From: Conidiobolus incongruus B7586
Taxonomy: Eukaryota; Entomophthoromycota; Entomophthoromycetes; Entomophthorales; Conidiobolaceae
Length of the DNA: 19,077 nt
Direction: 5' to 3'
NCBI GenBank assembly: GCA_000697335.1
Contig: JNEM01014029.1
Location: 1-19,077 of the forward strand
The translations under genes were made by a program, and so were the position numbers. The notes under the pieces are model-generated. The model had not been told where the DNA came from. It was given only the letters and a program-made list of their open reading frames with translations, and did not search any database. Every line of letters starts with the position of its first letter. Within the stretch, counting starts at the first letter, position 1. Below, piece by piece: positions 9,841 to 19,077 of this stretch.

Positions 9841-10478
9841 CTAGATAGAGTCTAGATAGCGATGGATAATATCTTCAAGCTCCGGCGGATAGTACCCCGC
9901 GTACTGCCAGTTCCTTATACCTATGAGCTTATTATCACGCAGTACAAAGCTCTTGCAATTCAGTGCCATATGGCAGAATATATACTTATTATACTTCATG
10001 TTCTGTAACTCATGTAATATTTCTTTTCCTAAGTCAGTTTTTACTAAGCTTGATGGTATTATACCACATTCACTATGATACCCATTCACCATCTTTTCTA
10101 GTTCTTCTATAAAAGAAGGCATGGCATCTTCACCAGGCCAATAATAAAGACCTATATGCGTAAGTATTGGAGTATCTAACTTTGATGTTCCTCTCCCTAG
10201 CTCGTGTATCGCTGGTGGAAATATATAACTCAATACCTTTCCCAACATCGAGCTATTCACTTGCTTTTTTCTTATATGCTCTTTAAATCTCATTGCCTCA
10301 GCCATAATTTCGTACTTATATGGACATGCATACCATTCCTCTACCGTATCAAAAGTCTCTCCCTCAATATCTTCACCAACTTCAATTTAATTACCATTGC
10401 ACAGAATATATGGTTCGTAGTATTTACGGTAATGATCTATCGGATCTCTAATGACAACCCTTGGTGTTATTTTTTAAA
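9841..10478 (-). pseudogene. Decayed APH/choline-kinase-like phosphotransferase
   Basis: The minus-strand frame 10305-9841 encodes 154 residues whose end matches the C-terminal lobe of APH-family kinase-like proteins, common in fungi. The catalytic loop, usually HGDLxxxN, reads HMALNCKS (112-119), so Asp is Ala114 and Asn is Ser119. The metal-binding GIIDWE element reads GIRNWQ, with Asn132 in place of Asp, followed by the well-kept YAGYYPPELED. Upstream, coding-like sequence continues in the same frame (GETFDTVEEWYACPYKY). It is then cut by a TAA at 10387-10389, beyond which RDPIDHYRKYYEP follows. Another in-frame TAA comes just after a TTTTTCAG acceptor-like site at 10479. A GTAAGT donor on this strand near 10620 suggests a lost upstream intron. 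With the Gly-rich lobe missing and both catalytic acids gone, phosphotransfer is unlikely. The 154-aa piece could still be expressed as a pseudokinase, but a dead gene is likelier. Confidence 0.65.
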
Positions 10479-10481
10479 CTG

Positions 10482-10959
10482 AAAAATATAAGCATATGAA
10501 TATTATATATTATAAATATTAGAATTTTATTTATGGGATTATTATTAATGATGTGAAATTAAATAATTGTAATTGATTATAAAATTTGACTTGTAATAAA
10601 TTTTTTCTTTCTTTGAACTTACAGTTCTTAAATTAATTGATATTTTGTGTTTTTACCCCAATTAGGAGGGTGAGTAGATTATTTTTAAATTTATACATAT
10701 CAATAGATATAGTATTAGAGATATTTCATGATCTATCGTTTGATTAGTAAAGTATCTAAGTATAATTACAATATATATACTAGTAATATGATGTATTTGA
10801 TAATTATTAATTATATTAAATTAAATAAATTCTATATTATCCACAATATTTAGATCACCAAAAATTCAATTCAAAAATATTTAATTACACGATTTTTAAA
10901 GCATTTATACTAACATATTAATTTATTTTAGTTTCACTTAATATCTATTTTATTCGAAT
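10482..10959. other. AT-rich region between kinase-like pseudogene and eIF4B gene
   Basis: Divergent intergenic space. The left part may contain a minus-strand GTAAGT donor near 10620 belonging to the decayed kinase-like gene. The right part is the promoter and leader of the eIF4B gene. No definite TATA box or other element can be singled out from the AT-rich background. Confidence 0.4.
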
Positions 10960-12419
10960 ATGAGCAAGAGTAAGTTATAAACCTATTAATTATATTTAAA
11001 ACAGATTTGGATAAATATCAAATAAAAATTAATATTTAATTTTTTGAATTATCAATAGATTCAAAAATTATTACAATAAATTAAATTCTTTTAAATTTTG
11101 AAAATATTGACTAATGCTGATAATTTAGAGAATAAGAAGGGAACTAAGATGGCTTTGGCAGACTTCTTGTCTGACCCAAGTAAATTTACTTAAAATTTCA
11201 CTTATCAAACTCTAAAACTAATTTAATTTAGCCACTGGTTCCTGGGCTGATGAAATGGCTGAATTACCCACTGCTCGTAAGTTCTAGTGAAGGTTTTTGA
11301 TATTTTGCTGTGATACTAATAGGTCTTTAATTTGTTATAATTTAGCTGCTGCTGTTATTCAAGGTAAGATTCAAATTGGTCAATATCAATATTTATTAAA
11401 GAGATAATATAGAACCTCGTCCTCCACGTGACTCTGGTTTTACTCGTCCTGAACCTACTGTAAAACCTCGTAACACCAACATTGAGCTTCCTACCAACCC
11501 TCCTTATACTGCATTCTTTGGTAACCTCTCATTCTCTGTAACTGAGACCCAAATCGAGCAATTTTTCTCTAATCAAAAGGTATGCATTTTTGAAACTTTT
11601 CATGTATATACTTTTTAACTTGATTTTTTCATGCTTAGGTTGTTAACGTCCGATTGGTCAAAGGAATGGACAACCGTTCTAAAGGATTTGCCTATGTTGA
11701 ATTTGCAGATGTTGAATCCTTAAAATCTGCTCTTGATTTACATGGAACTGTAATTAATTTTAATCATTATTCATTAGCCGTACTGAACCCTGAAATTTTA
11801 GCAATTGGAAGGTCGCCCAGTTCATGTTGATGTCGCAGAACGTATGTAGTATGTAACTGCTTATTTTCTTCAAGCTAATTCATAATTTAGAACGTCCTCA
11901 ACGCGAAGATCGTACCGCTGGTGCTTGGAGACGCGATGGACCTGTCCGTCCCAAAGAAGAACCCAAGGCCTTTGAAACCGCCGATTCCTGGCGTACAGGT
12001 GCTCCTCGTGCTGCTACCGCTCGTTCCAACAGCGGTTTTGAGCGTAGCGATGCTCCTCCTGCCAATCGCCAAAACTCTGGTCGCTTTGCCTCTGCTCCCA
12101 AACCCACCAGTGTTGCCGACGAAGCCTCTTCTTGGAGACGCTCTGATGCTGGTATATATAATAAGATATCATGTTTGAATAACTATTTATAACCATATTG
12201 GTTTAGGTGCTCCTCGTACTACATCTGCTTTTAAGGATTCTTGGCGCTCAAGAGACTTTGGTAAATCGAATTTTTATTTTTTAATGTTAAATATTTACAT
12301 TAATTTTAATAGATCCTGCTCGTGAAGACGGAGGACGCAAAGAATTTACTCCTCGTCCTCCCAGAGAGCCTAGACCTCCCAAACCTAGTGAAGCTGAAGG
12401 CAGTTGGCGTCGTGCTTAA
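10960..12419 (+). CDS. TIF3: Translation initiation factor eIF4B (Tif3/Sce3 family)
   Basis: Ten exons close to a 287-aa frame: 10960-10969, 11129-11179, 11232-11276, 11346-11363, 11413-11579, 11639-11749, 11802-11841, 11891-12151, 12207-12260 and 12313-12419. All nine introns are GT-AG. Intron 1 is 159 bp and the others are 49-69 bp. The N-terminus has the fungal eIF4B hallmark KMALADFLSDP...GSWADEMAELPTAPA. One RRM spans about 74-147, with RNP2 AFFGNL and RNP1 KGFAYVEF at 112-119. The tail from 148 is Arg/Pro-rich with five spaced Trp-Arg elements (AWRRD, SWRTG, SWRRS, SWRSR, SWRRA), like the repeats of yeast Tif3. The family helps eIF4A/eIF4F unwind mRNA leaders and load the 40S subunit in the cytoplasm. 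Exons 1 (10 coding bases) and 4 (18 bases) are tiny but needed for a conserved N-terminus. T-ending codons such as CGT and CCT are favoured, as in highly expressed genes. Confidence is high. Confidence 0.93.
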
Positions 12420-13536
12420 AGCCACCACTAATTTGATTTATTATTCTAGCTCTAGAGGCTTTTTTCAGTCAATAATATCTCATTTATAGAGCGAAGAAGT
12501 TTTCAATTTATGTTTAACATTTAGAATTATAAATATCATATATATATACTTTTGCTATATATATATATATATATATATATATGGATACATGAATGTTTCA
12601 ATTTTGTTTTTGTTTAGTTGATTTTGAACATTTTATATTTTCAACTAATTTACCAAATTTTATATTTTAAATTTATTAATATTTTTCAAATATGAATTGT
12701 TTGTTAATTCAAAATTTTTAATTATATCCATTTGAATCAGTAAATTTACTTTTAAATCCTTTATTTAATCTACTCAACTTTAATTTTACTTTCAATTTTG
12801 CATTTTTTAGAATTAAGCATTTTTAATTCAATAATCCCAATCAATGGATGTTAGCTTATTATCACAAGTATCCATCTCTATTTAAGCATTTTAAGATTTA
12901 AAAATAATAATTGAAAATACTTGATCACTATATTAAAATACTGGCATAAACCTTATATTATTATTCCACCTATTCTCCAAATTCTCCATTTATCAACTAA
13001 GCATTATTATATCCAAAATTATAGTCTCTCATATTTATTTATTATTAATTTTAAAAATCTCATTAAACATCTTAAAGTTTCAAATTTTCTATAATATTAG
13101 GATCAATGAGATTAAATTTTTAATGTAAATTTTGCTCAATAATTTGATATCAAATTGTTATAGTTGAATATAAATCATGTCGCTGTATTATAGAGTTGAA
13201 ATTATAATCAATTCAAAAAAACAAATTACACTAAAATATTTATTGGAAGACATAGTGAGTTTAAAACAGTCTTAGATATTTTGTAAAGGGTGCGATTTAA
13301 ACAAAATTAAAAGGGTGATAAAATTTAAGAAATTGGAAGAATATATATATTAAGTGGATAAGAAGGAAAAATAGCAATGAGAACAGGAATTAGAGATTAG
13401 AAACAAAAAGGAGTTGAAAAATTACATTAAGTAAATGAAAAGAAATAAAGATAAAATTGTAGAAAGATCAGAATGTAAAAAAAATTGTATTAATATTCAA
13501 ATTCATTAATTTAAAATAATTTTGTTTAGAGTTCGT
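12420..13536. other. Intergenic region between eIF4B and tRNA-Phe
   Basis: Starts with the eIF4B 3' region (T-rich, no perfect AATAAA seen close by) and contains a pure TA microsatellite at 12556-12582. From about 13270 to 13490 the plus strand is unusually purine-rich (A and G), directly before the tRNA gene. I see no coding frame. Confidence 0.5.
12556..12582. repeat. (TA)n microsatellite
   Basis: An uninterrupted TA dinucleotide run of 27 bases in the eIF4B 3' flank. It is likely length-variable between strains. Confidence 0.9.
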
Positions 13537-13543
13537 GCTGCTT

Positions 13544-13586
<43 letters not shown>

Positions 13587-13609
13587 GTGTTCAATCCACG
13601 GTGGTGGCA
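13537..13609 (+). tRNA. tRNA-Phe (anticodon GAA)
   Basis: A 73-nt intronless tRNA. The D-arm is GCTC-AGTTGGGA-GAGC. The anticodon arm is TCAGA-CTGAAGA-TCTGA with GAA in the middle of the loop. The variable loop is AGGTC and the T-arm is CCGTG-TTCAATC-CACGG. The A box (TAGCTCAGTTGG) and B box (GTTCAATCC) for TFIIIC are present, and CCA is not encoded. The acceptor stem (GCTGCTT with TGGTGGC, then discriminator A) is weak: three Watson-Crick pairs, three G-U wobbles and a U-U mismatch at 7-66. The arms and promoter boxes are otherwise sound, so it is probably functional, but the stem drift is notable. Confidence 0.93.
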
Positions 13610-13615
13610 TTTTTT
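13610..13615 (+). terminator. RNA polymerase III terminator (T6)
   Basis: Six T residues follow the tRNA discriminator base immediately, then an A and more T residues. This is a standard Pol III stop. Confidence 0.85.
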
Positions 13616-15631
13616 ATTTTTCTATTTCTGATTATTTTTCTTCCTTGCAATGATTTTTAATTATTAATTTTCAATAACAATTAAATTTAATAATCAACAT
13701 AATGGGATTTTATCTCTATTTAGCCTTACAGTCATTTAATTATTTTTAGTATCAAATTCATTTTCAACTTATAAATAATATATTAATTTAGTCGGATATT
13801 CGAATCAATGATAATTACTGTAGTGAAATAATATAATATTTAATTTTTTTTCATATTTAAGATGATATTTTTTATTGATAAATTTTTGCAAAGAGTATAC
13901 ATTAAAGTTAAAATCTACAATTTCATCATATCTTTTTTAATCGATTTAAATATAATTGATTAATATTTTATACAATTATAGCTCATTCTTTATTATTATT
14001 CTGTGCATTATATACCCCAAACTATTGACGAATCATAATTAAATCTGATAATGAAATATATAATTCTATCAAATAATGGTTTATTTTAATTCATACAAGA
14101 TTGAAAATTTCACACTAGTTATAAATTCTCTCTAAATATTAAGTTGTTGAAAAAATTCTTTATATTAGTGATTACATAATTGATACACATTACATTTATC
14201 AAATGCTTCTTTTTTAGTGAATAAAATATTATCCTGTAAGATCTTTCAATATTGAATTATTTAATCAATATTTTAATAAATTTTATCTAGTAACATTTGG
14301 AATTATGAATATAATATTGAAAAATCTTAAGTGGATCATGTAAAAATCCAAGTGTTATACAATCACATTAAATGGTAAGAATTTTCTAGTTAAAATCAGA
14401 ATTATAGACAATAAATTTATTTATTAGGAAAAAATAATCTGGCTTACAAGCATGATGATTTGATAATATGAAATTTCCAAAGTTAATCGGACAATTTAGT
14501 AAAAAAAAATGTACTACAAAAGCATATATTCAAAATTTTAAGCAAAATTATAGATATTCAAATATGTGACACAAATATTCAATCTATCAAAATTTATTAA
14601 TAATAAATTTAATGGTATTTTATGAATATCAATTATTGAAATGGAATGTATTATTATGCTGTTTTTTAACTTGGTAGTTATTTAATTTTTAATATATTAA
14701 TACAGATATAAGAGATAATAGTCACATGATCATTATATTCATTTTATTATACTATTTTATTTGTATTATATCAAATTGGCATTAGGATTGATATTTGAAT
14801 AATAATCGATTGAGACAATTGGAATAAAATGATTGACAATGTATAATTTTTATAAAATTAATACATTTACAATTTGATTTTAATTAGAATTTAACATGAA
14901 TAAGAATCTAGTATATTTTCAAAATATTAAAGCTGAGTGTTTTATAAAAATATATTATATCATTGATATAATATTAATAAATAATTAAATTACTTTAATT
15001 ACTAATTTAAATATCAGAAAATCCAACTACCAGTTTATGGTATTTTTGATGATTTCACAATAAATTAGTTACTAACAAAGTATTTAAATTCAAATATATT
15101 TTCATAATCAGCTACATTAGTGTTTGTTCCTTAATTATATAAGCATATAATGTTATGATTTTAAAGTATTATTATTATTATTATTTTTATTATTATTTAG
15201 TTCTATATAAATAAGTTTTAATTTGTTTATTTGTTTTGAGTGTATAGGATGAATGATAGTATTAATAAATGAACCTGTTTGAAAGAAAAGAGTATGAGCC
15301 AATAGGCTGAATGGAATACAAAGATTTAATCCAATCAGATGAAAGAATGGTCATTTATCAAATGAATAGAAACATGTAAAAAGTTAAGATAAATATACGT
15401 AGTGGTACATAAAAATGTCAAATATTAAATGAAAATTTCTTCTGACTCATTTCAAACGTCCCAATTTCTTTTTTACATTGATTTTGAATCAGCTAAAATT
15501 AATTCATTCTTTAATATTCTTTCACTCTACTGCCAAAGCATTTATTTTTAAGTAAACTATTCTGTTTTAGAAGAATCATCTACTTTATATAATATTTATA
15601 TCAACTCTATTTTGTATATTTGAATCAAATA
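13616..15631. other. Long AT-rich intergenic region upstream of the GTPase gene
   Basis: About 2 kb without a coding signal. The only definable structure is an imperfect ATT/TTA trinucleotide repeat at 15168-15198. The last 200 bases are the leader and promoter of the Spg1-like gene, with no element clear enough to name. Confidence 0.5.
15168..15198. repeat. Imperfect (ATT)n microsatellite
   Basis: Repeated ATT units run from 15168, interrupted once by a T-run near 15184-15188, and continue to about 15198. Confidence 0.75.
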
Positions 15632-16645
15632 ATGAATGCACCTACTGATGACGCTTCAAAAAATAGGTACTTGTTTCAATGGCGTCATATTCAATACTTT
15701 TTTGCTCACTGTTTTCTTTCTAACATTTATAGTGTAGTAATTAAAGTTGGTATGGTTGGTGATTCCCAGATTGGGAAAACAAGTTTAATGGTCAAATACG
15801 TTGAAGGATCTTTCGATGAAGACTATATTCAAACTTTGGGTAAGGAGGATTATTCAATAATTTTTCGCTTTACTTGCAATCTTATTTTATTTCTTTGATA
15901 TTTGTATATTGTTTGTTATTAAATTACAAATATATAATTTTTCTCGATCAAATTTAATTCTATTATGTATATTATTGATATTAATATTAAGTTTTCTTAA
16001 GGTGTAAACTTTATGGAAAAAACCATTTCTATTAGAAATACAGAGATCACTTTCTCGATATGGGATCTTGGAGGTAATCTTAACCTCTTATCTCTTTATA
16101 ACTTAAATGATCTCTAACATTATCATATAGGTCAAAGGGAATTTGTTAACATGCTACCGTTAGTTTGTAATGATGCTGTCGCCATTTTATTTATGTTTGA
16201 TCTTTCTCGTAAATCTACACTTAATAGTATCAAAGAATGGTATAGACAAGCTAGAGGTTTTAATAAGGTATGTTATTATTATTAATACCAATTTATATTC
16301 TTTTTTTATTAATTTTATTTATAGACAGCAATTCCATTTTTAGTAGGTACCAAATATGATTATTTTGCCAATTTTGCTCGTGATGAACAAGAAGAAATTA
16401 CTAAACAAGTAATCACCACTAATCCTTTTACCTTTATTGTTATTAATCTTTACATCTTTCTTTATTAGGCTAGAAAATTTGCTAAAGCAATGCAAGCTCC
16501 CCTTATTTTCTGCTCTACTTCCCACTCTATCAACGTTCAAAAAGTATTCAAAATTGTATTAAGCAAATGTTTTGACCTCAAGTGTATGATTCCTGAAATA
16601 TCCGAGATTGGAGCTCCTATTTTAGAATATGAAGGACTCGAATGA
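15632..16645 (+). CDS. spg1: Spg1/Tem1-family septation small GTPase
   Basis: Six exons give a 203-aa frame: 15632-15666, 15733-15839, 16002-16073, 16131-16267, 16325-16408 and 16469-16645. Introns are 66, 162, 57, 57 and 60 bp, all GT-AG. The length fits the family (fission yeast Spg1 is about 198 aa). G motifs are complete. The P-loop is GDSQIGKTS (21-29) and the switch I Thr lies in QTLGVNF (about 45-51). G3 is WDLGGQ (68-73), G4 is TKYD (126-129) in place of the usual NKxD as is typical of Spg1/Tem1, and G5 is CSTSHSINV (160-168). There is no C-terminal CAAX box, also as in the family. These GTPases work at the spindle pole body. Bound to GTP, they switch on the septation initiation or mitotic exit kinase cascade (Cdc7/Cdc15-type kinase), under a two-part GAP. 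The ATG at 15632 is the first in frame. The last part of exon 6 (from about NVQKVFK) reads straight on without a further intron. Confidence 0.95.
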
Positions 16646-17412
16646 TATTATTTTTAATCTATTCCTTCACCAAAAAAATTAATTGTAAATTTTGTTTTAC
16701 CCCCCTCCTATTCCCTTTTCATCCTCTCGTTTAAGCATAAAATTTTCTATTTAACTTACGTAATAGCATTTATTATTTGATTGCTTATCATTCTTTTCTT
16801 TTAATCATACTATTATGATTATTTTTGATTATTTCATCTGTTTTTCTATTAATCAATTTCGTCACTCAATATTACACAATTTTAAATAATTACATAATAT
16901 CTGTTTGTTCTATCCAATTATATTTCTAATTCATTATGTAATCATTCATATCCGATAGCTGTTATATTCTAATTAGTAATAATATTATTAATTGAATTAT
17001 ATCTACTAACATACTATTATATAATCTATTGAATTAATTGCCAATATCAAATTCATTTATCAATGTTGTATATAAATATCAAACTTATATGATTATTCTA
17101 AAAACTCAACTATTTTAAGCCTTATACAATTCAGTAAAATAGATGCAGTTAATACTTTACAAACACCCCATATCTGTCAAAAAATAATATAACTATAGTT
17201 TCATTTTAGAAAATATGTATAACTTGGCTTGTGTATTACCTTCTTCGGATATTTATTTCTAAACTCCAAAATGAGAAATTTTGATGATTGATTATTTCTT
17301 CAATTTATTCAAAATATAATTATATTTATATAGGATAATATTATATTTTATATTAATATCTATTGTAGATAAAATTTCTACTTAATCATTTTCTACATCA
17401 ATCTCACACTCA
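16646..17412. other. AT-rich spacer downstream of the GTPase gene
   Basis: The 3' flank is T- and C-rich for about 200 bases after the stop, then general AT-rich sequence. No gene or repeat is visible. Convergent transcription with the minus-strand fragment at 17413-17705 is possible. Confidence 0.5.
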
Positions 17413-17705
17413 TCAAACTCTGAGACTTTCTTCAGAAGTTTGGATTAAACGATCGCAGTACCTAATATACAAATGATTTTGGTGAATCATACTGAAATTT
17501 TTAAACACGATTAATTGCTTCTCATCAATTGGTACCTGAGTAGAATTAGCATAGCCTATCCATCTAAATAAATAAATCATTAGATTCTGTTCTTGATGAG
17601 TATATGATTGAGCATTAAATATTAAATGGACCATTATCATATGGATACTTTTATCTAAGTTACCATCTGCTTTATATTCCACAATAACTATTTTTAATTC
17701 AATTT
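17413..17705 (-). pseudogene. Coding-like fragment of unknown family, minus strand
   Basis: On the minus strand a frame is open from about 17715 to TGA at 17413 and reads IELKIVIVEYKADGNLDKS, then LIFNAQSY, LMIYLFRWIGYAN and DEKQLIVFKNFSMIHQNH. There is no ATG upstream: the codon at 17682 is GTG, so this is an internal piece or an exon. Just before the stop, the next frame carries an acidic run (VSEFDECEIDVEND, ending in TAA near 17382), which looks like the true C-terminus after a frameshift or a missed splice. Alternating hydrophobic and polar residues argue for a folded protein rather than chance, but I do not recognise it. It may be a broken host gene or one exon of a gene whose other exons I cannot see. 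Confidence 0.3.
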
Positions 17706-17715
17706 GAACAATAAA

Positions 17716-19077
17716 GAAAAATTAATAAATTTAATAAATTCAGTCATTATTCAGTTTGATGATAATGATCAATAATTAATGAGGATGCGTGCTTTTATCA
17801 ATGTAATAATTTTAATAGCCACTATTGACTATCTTTGAACAACACTATCAACACTAGTTAATTTTAAATTTAACTATCTCAACATTTGATCATAATCAAT
17901 TAATTAACTTTTGTTATGATTATATTATATGACAAAATTAAAGTTTTTATAAATCTATAAACCTGAATTTGATATAGATCCAGACATCAAAATTTTAATG
18001 GATATTCTTTCATCTTGAAATCTAATGTATAAACTCTATTACTTTGTTGAAAATACAAATTCAAAAGAATAAAATAAAACAAAGAGTTGGATTGATTCAA
18101 TTCAGTATACAGTTAGTATTAATATAAGCTACATTTTTAATTATTTCTATCGACTAAAGTACAGTACCTATACTATTTAATTTCAAAAATAGATTATATT
18201 GAAGTGAAAAATACAGTTCATTGTAAAAATTAAATATTTCATATTTACTTATTTATTAATTATCATATAATAGTGTAGAGTTATAAATTGATATAATTTC
18301 AAAATATATTTTTTGTATATTAAATGCTAACTGCTGTTCATATATTTAATTATATAGCAATCTATAAACTCTAAATTTTATATTATTTTTTAAGAATCTA
18401 TCAGAATTAATATAATTGGCTTGAACTTATTTCGATCGTAAATATAATATCATTAAATTTGATATAAAACTAAAACTGCAAAAAGAATACTACAATGAAC
18501 TATGGGTAATTGGAATAGAATAAAAATTAATTTCAAATTATTAAATATGATATTATATATTTTTAGAAATCATATTTAGTTATATCATAGCTTGATAAAC
18601 TTATAAACACTGAAAAATATTTCAATATCAAGTATTTAATCAATATTGCTATCTAAATTGCTTATAAAAAAATAATAATCAACTTTAGAAATAATATTCA
18701 TAAAATTAATTATTTTTTAATTATTAACTATTTATCAAATGTTAACAAAAAAATTATTAAAATAATTATTTGCTAAAAATATATTTCCTATTAGTTAAGA
18801 TATGAATCATAAAACATTTATTTTAAATATATTTAGAACTTTGTATTTTCAATTAAAGAACAACATACCTATTGAATATTAAATAAAATATTCTTAATAT
18901 CATATAGTTCTACCTTTGTAGGATATTTTTTAATAAATTCATTTAATTTTAATTTATATTATTTTCTATTTTTTGAATTTTAATATTATATCAATAGAAC
19001 TTAAATTCTAAGCAATATTATTCATTATTATAATTATATAATATTTGTCATATCTATTTTTAATTAAATATATTTTA
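17716..19077. other. AT-rich terminal spacer
   Basis: From about 17716 to the end I see AT-rich sequence with rare CpGs (for example near 17787 and 18434), no open frame of note, no RNA gene and no clear repeat. Confidence 0.5.

Noticed and set aside
10204-10482. 92-codon plus-strand frame
   Set aside because: Antisense to the kinase-like pseudogene, whose minus frame shows family motifs.
11887-12196. Several frames on both strands over eIF4B exon 8
   Set aside because: Shadow frames of a GC-richer, Arg/Ala/Pro-coding exon. The eIF4B frame carries the Trp-Arg repeats and fits the splice phases.
15620-15898. 92-codon frame beginning at TTG and reading through two introns of the GTPase gene
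   Set aside because: The start is not ATG, and the read past 15839 leaves the conserved GTPase sequence. The spliced model restores LGVNF and the later G motifs.

Overview
This window is eukaryotic nuclear DNA, very AT-rich (intergenic stretches appear to be mostly A and T). It carries intron-rich protein genes, a Pol III tRNA gene and a solo LTR. Three genes can be rebuilt completely. Together they use 18 GT-AG introns, of which 16 are 47-69 bp long and two are about 160 bp. The protein families are a two-RRM protein of the RBMS/MSSP type, eIF4B (Tif3/Sce3), and a Spg1/Tem1 septation GTPase. Spg1/Tem1 points to a fungus. The base composition, dense short introns, long empty AT spacers and repeat remnants suggest an early-diverging lineage such as the arbuscular mycorrhizal fungi (Glomeromycotina). 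That placement is inference from style, not from a marker.

Layout. 1-1860 is an extreme AT block in which I found no CpG dinucleotide. It gives way abruptly to a CpG-containing, GC-richer island (1861-2345) that may be a gene remnant with intron-like boundaries. 3863-5568 (+) is the RBMS-like gene, with 5 exons and 498 aa. 7187-7576 (-) is an unrecognised 129-aa protein with two copies of a C-x2-H-x4-C-x2-C motif. 8767-9100 is a solo LTR flanked by 5-bp AATAT duplications. 9642-9776 (-) is a 44-codon acidic ORF. 9841-10478 (-) is a decayed APH/choline-kinase-like gene that has lost its catalytic residues. 10960-12419 (+) is eIF4B, with 10 exons and 287 aa. 13537-13609 (+) is tRNA-Phe(GAA), followed by a T6 terminator. 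15632-16645 (+) is the Spg1/Tem1 GTPase, with 6 exons and 203 aa. 17413-17705 (-) is a coding-like fragment that I cannot name. The remaining long spacers are AT-rich with only short microsatellites.

The three clear genes are housekeeping genes: mRNA binding, translation initiation and cytokinesis signalling. Each has its own promoter, and I see no operon-like or cluster logic linking them. The accessory material (Cys/His protein, decayed kinase, acidic ORF, LTR) sits between 7.1 and 10.5 kb, which looks like a small repeat- and remnant-rich pocket between conserved genes. I see no CRISPR array, replication origin, telomere repeat or intact transposon.
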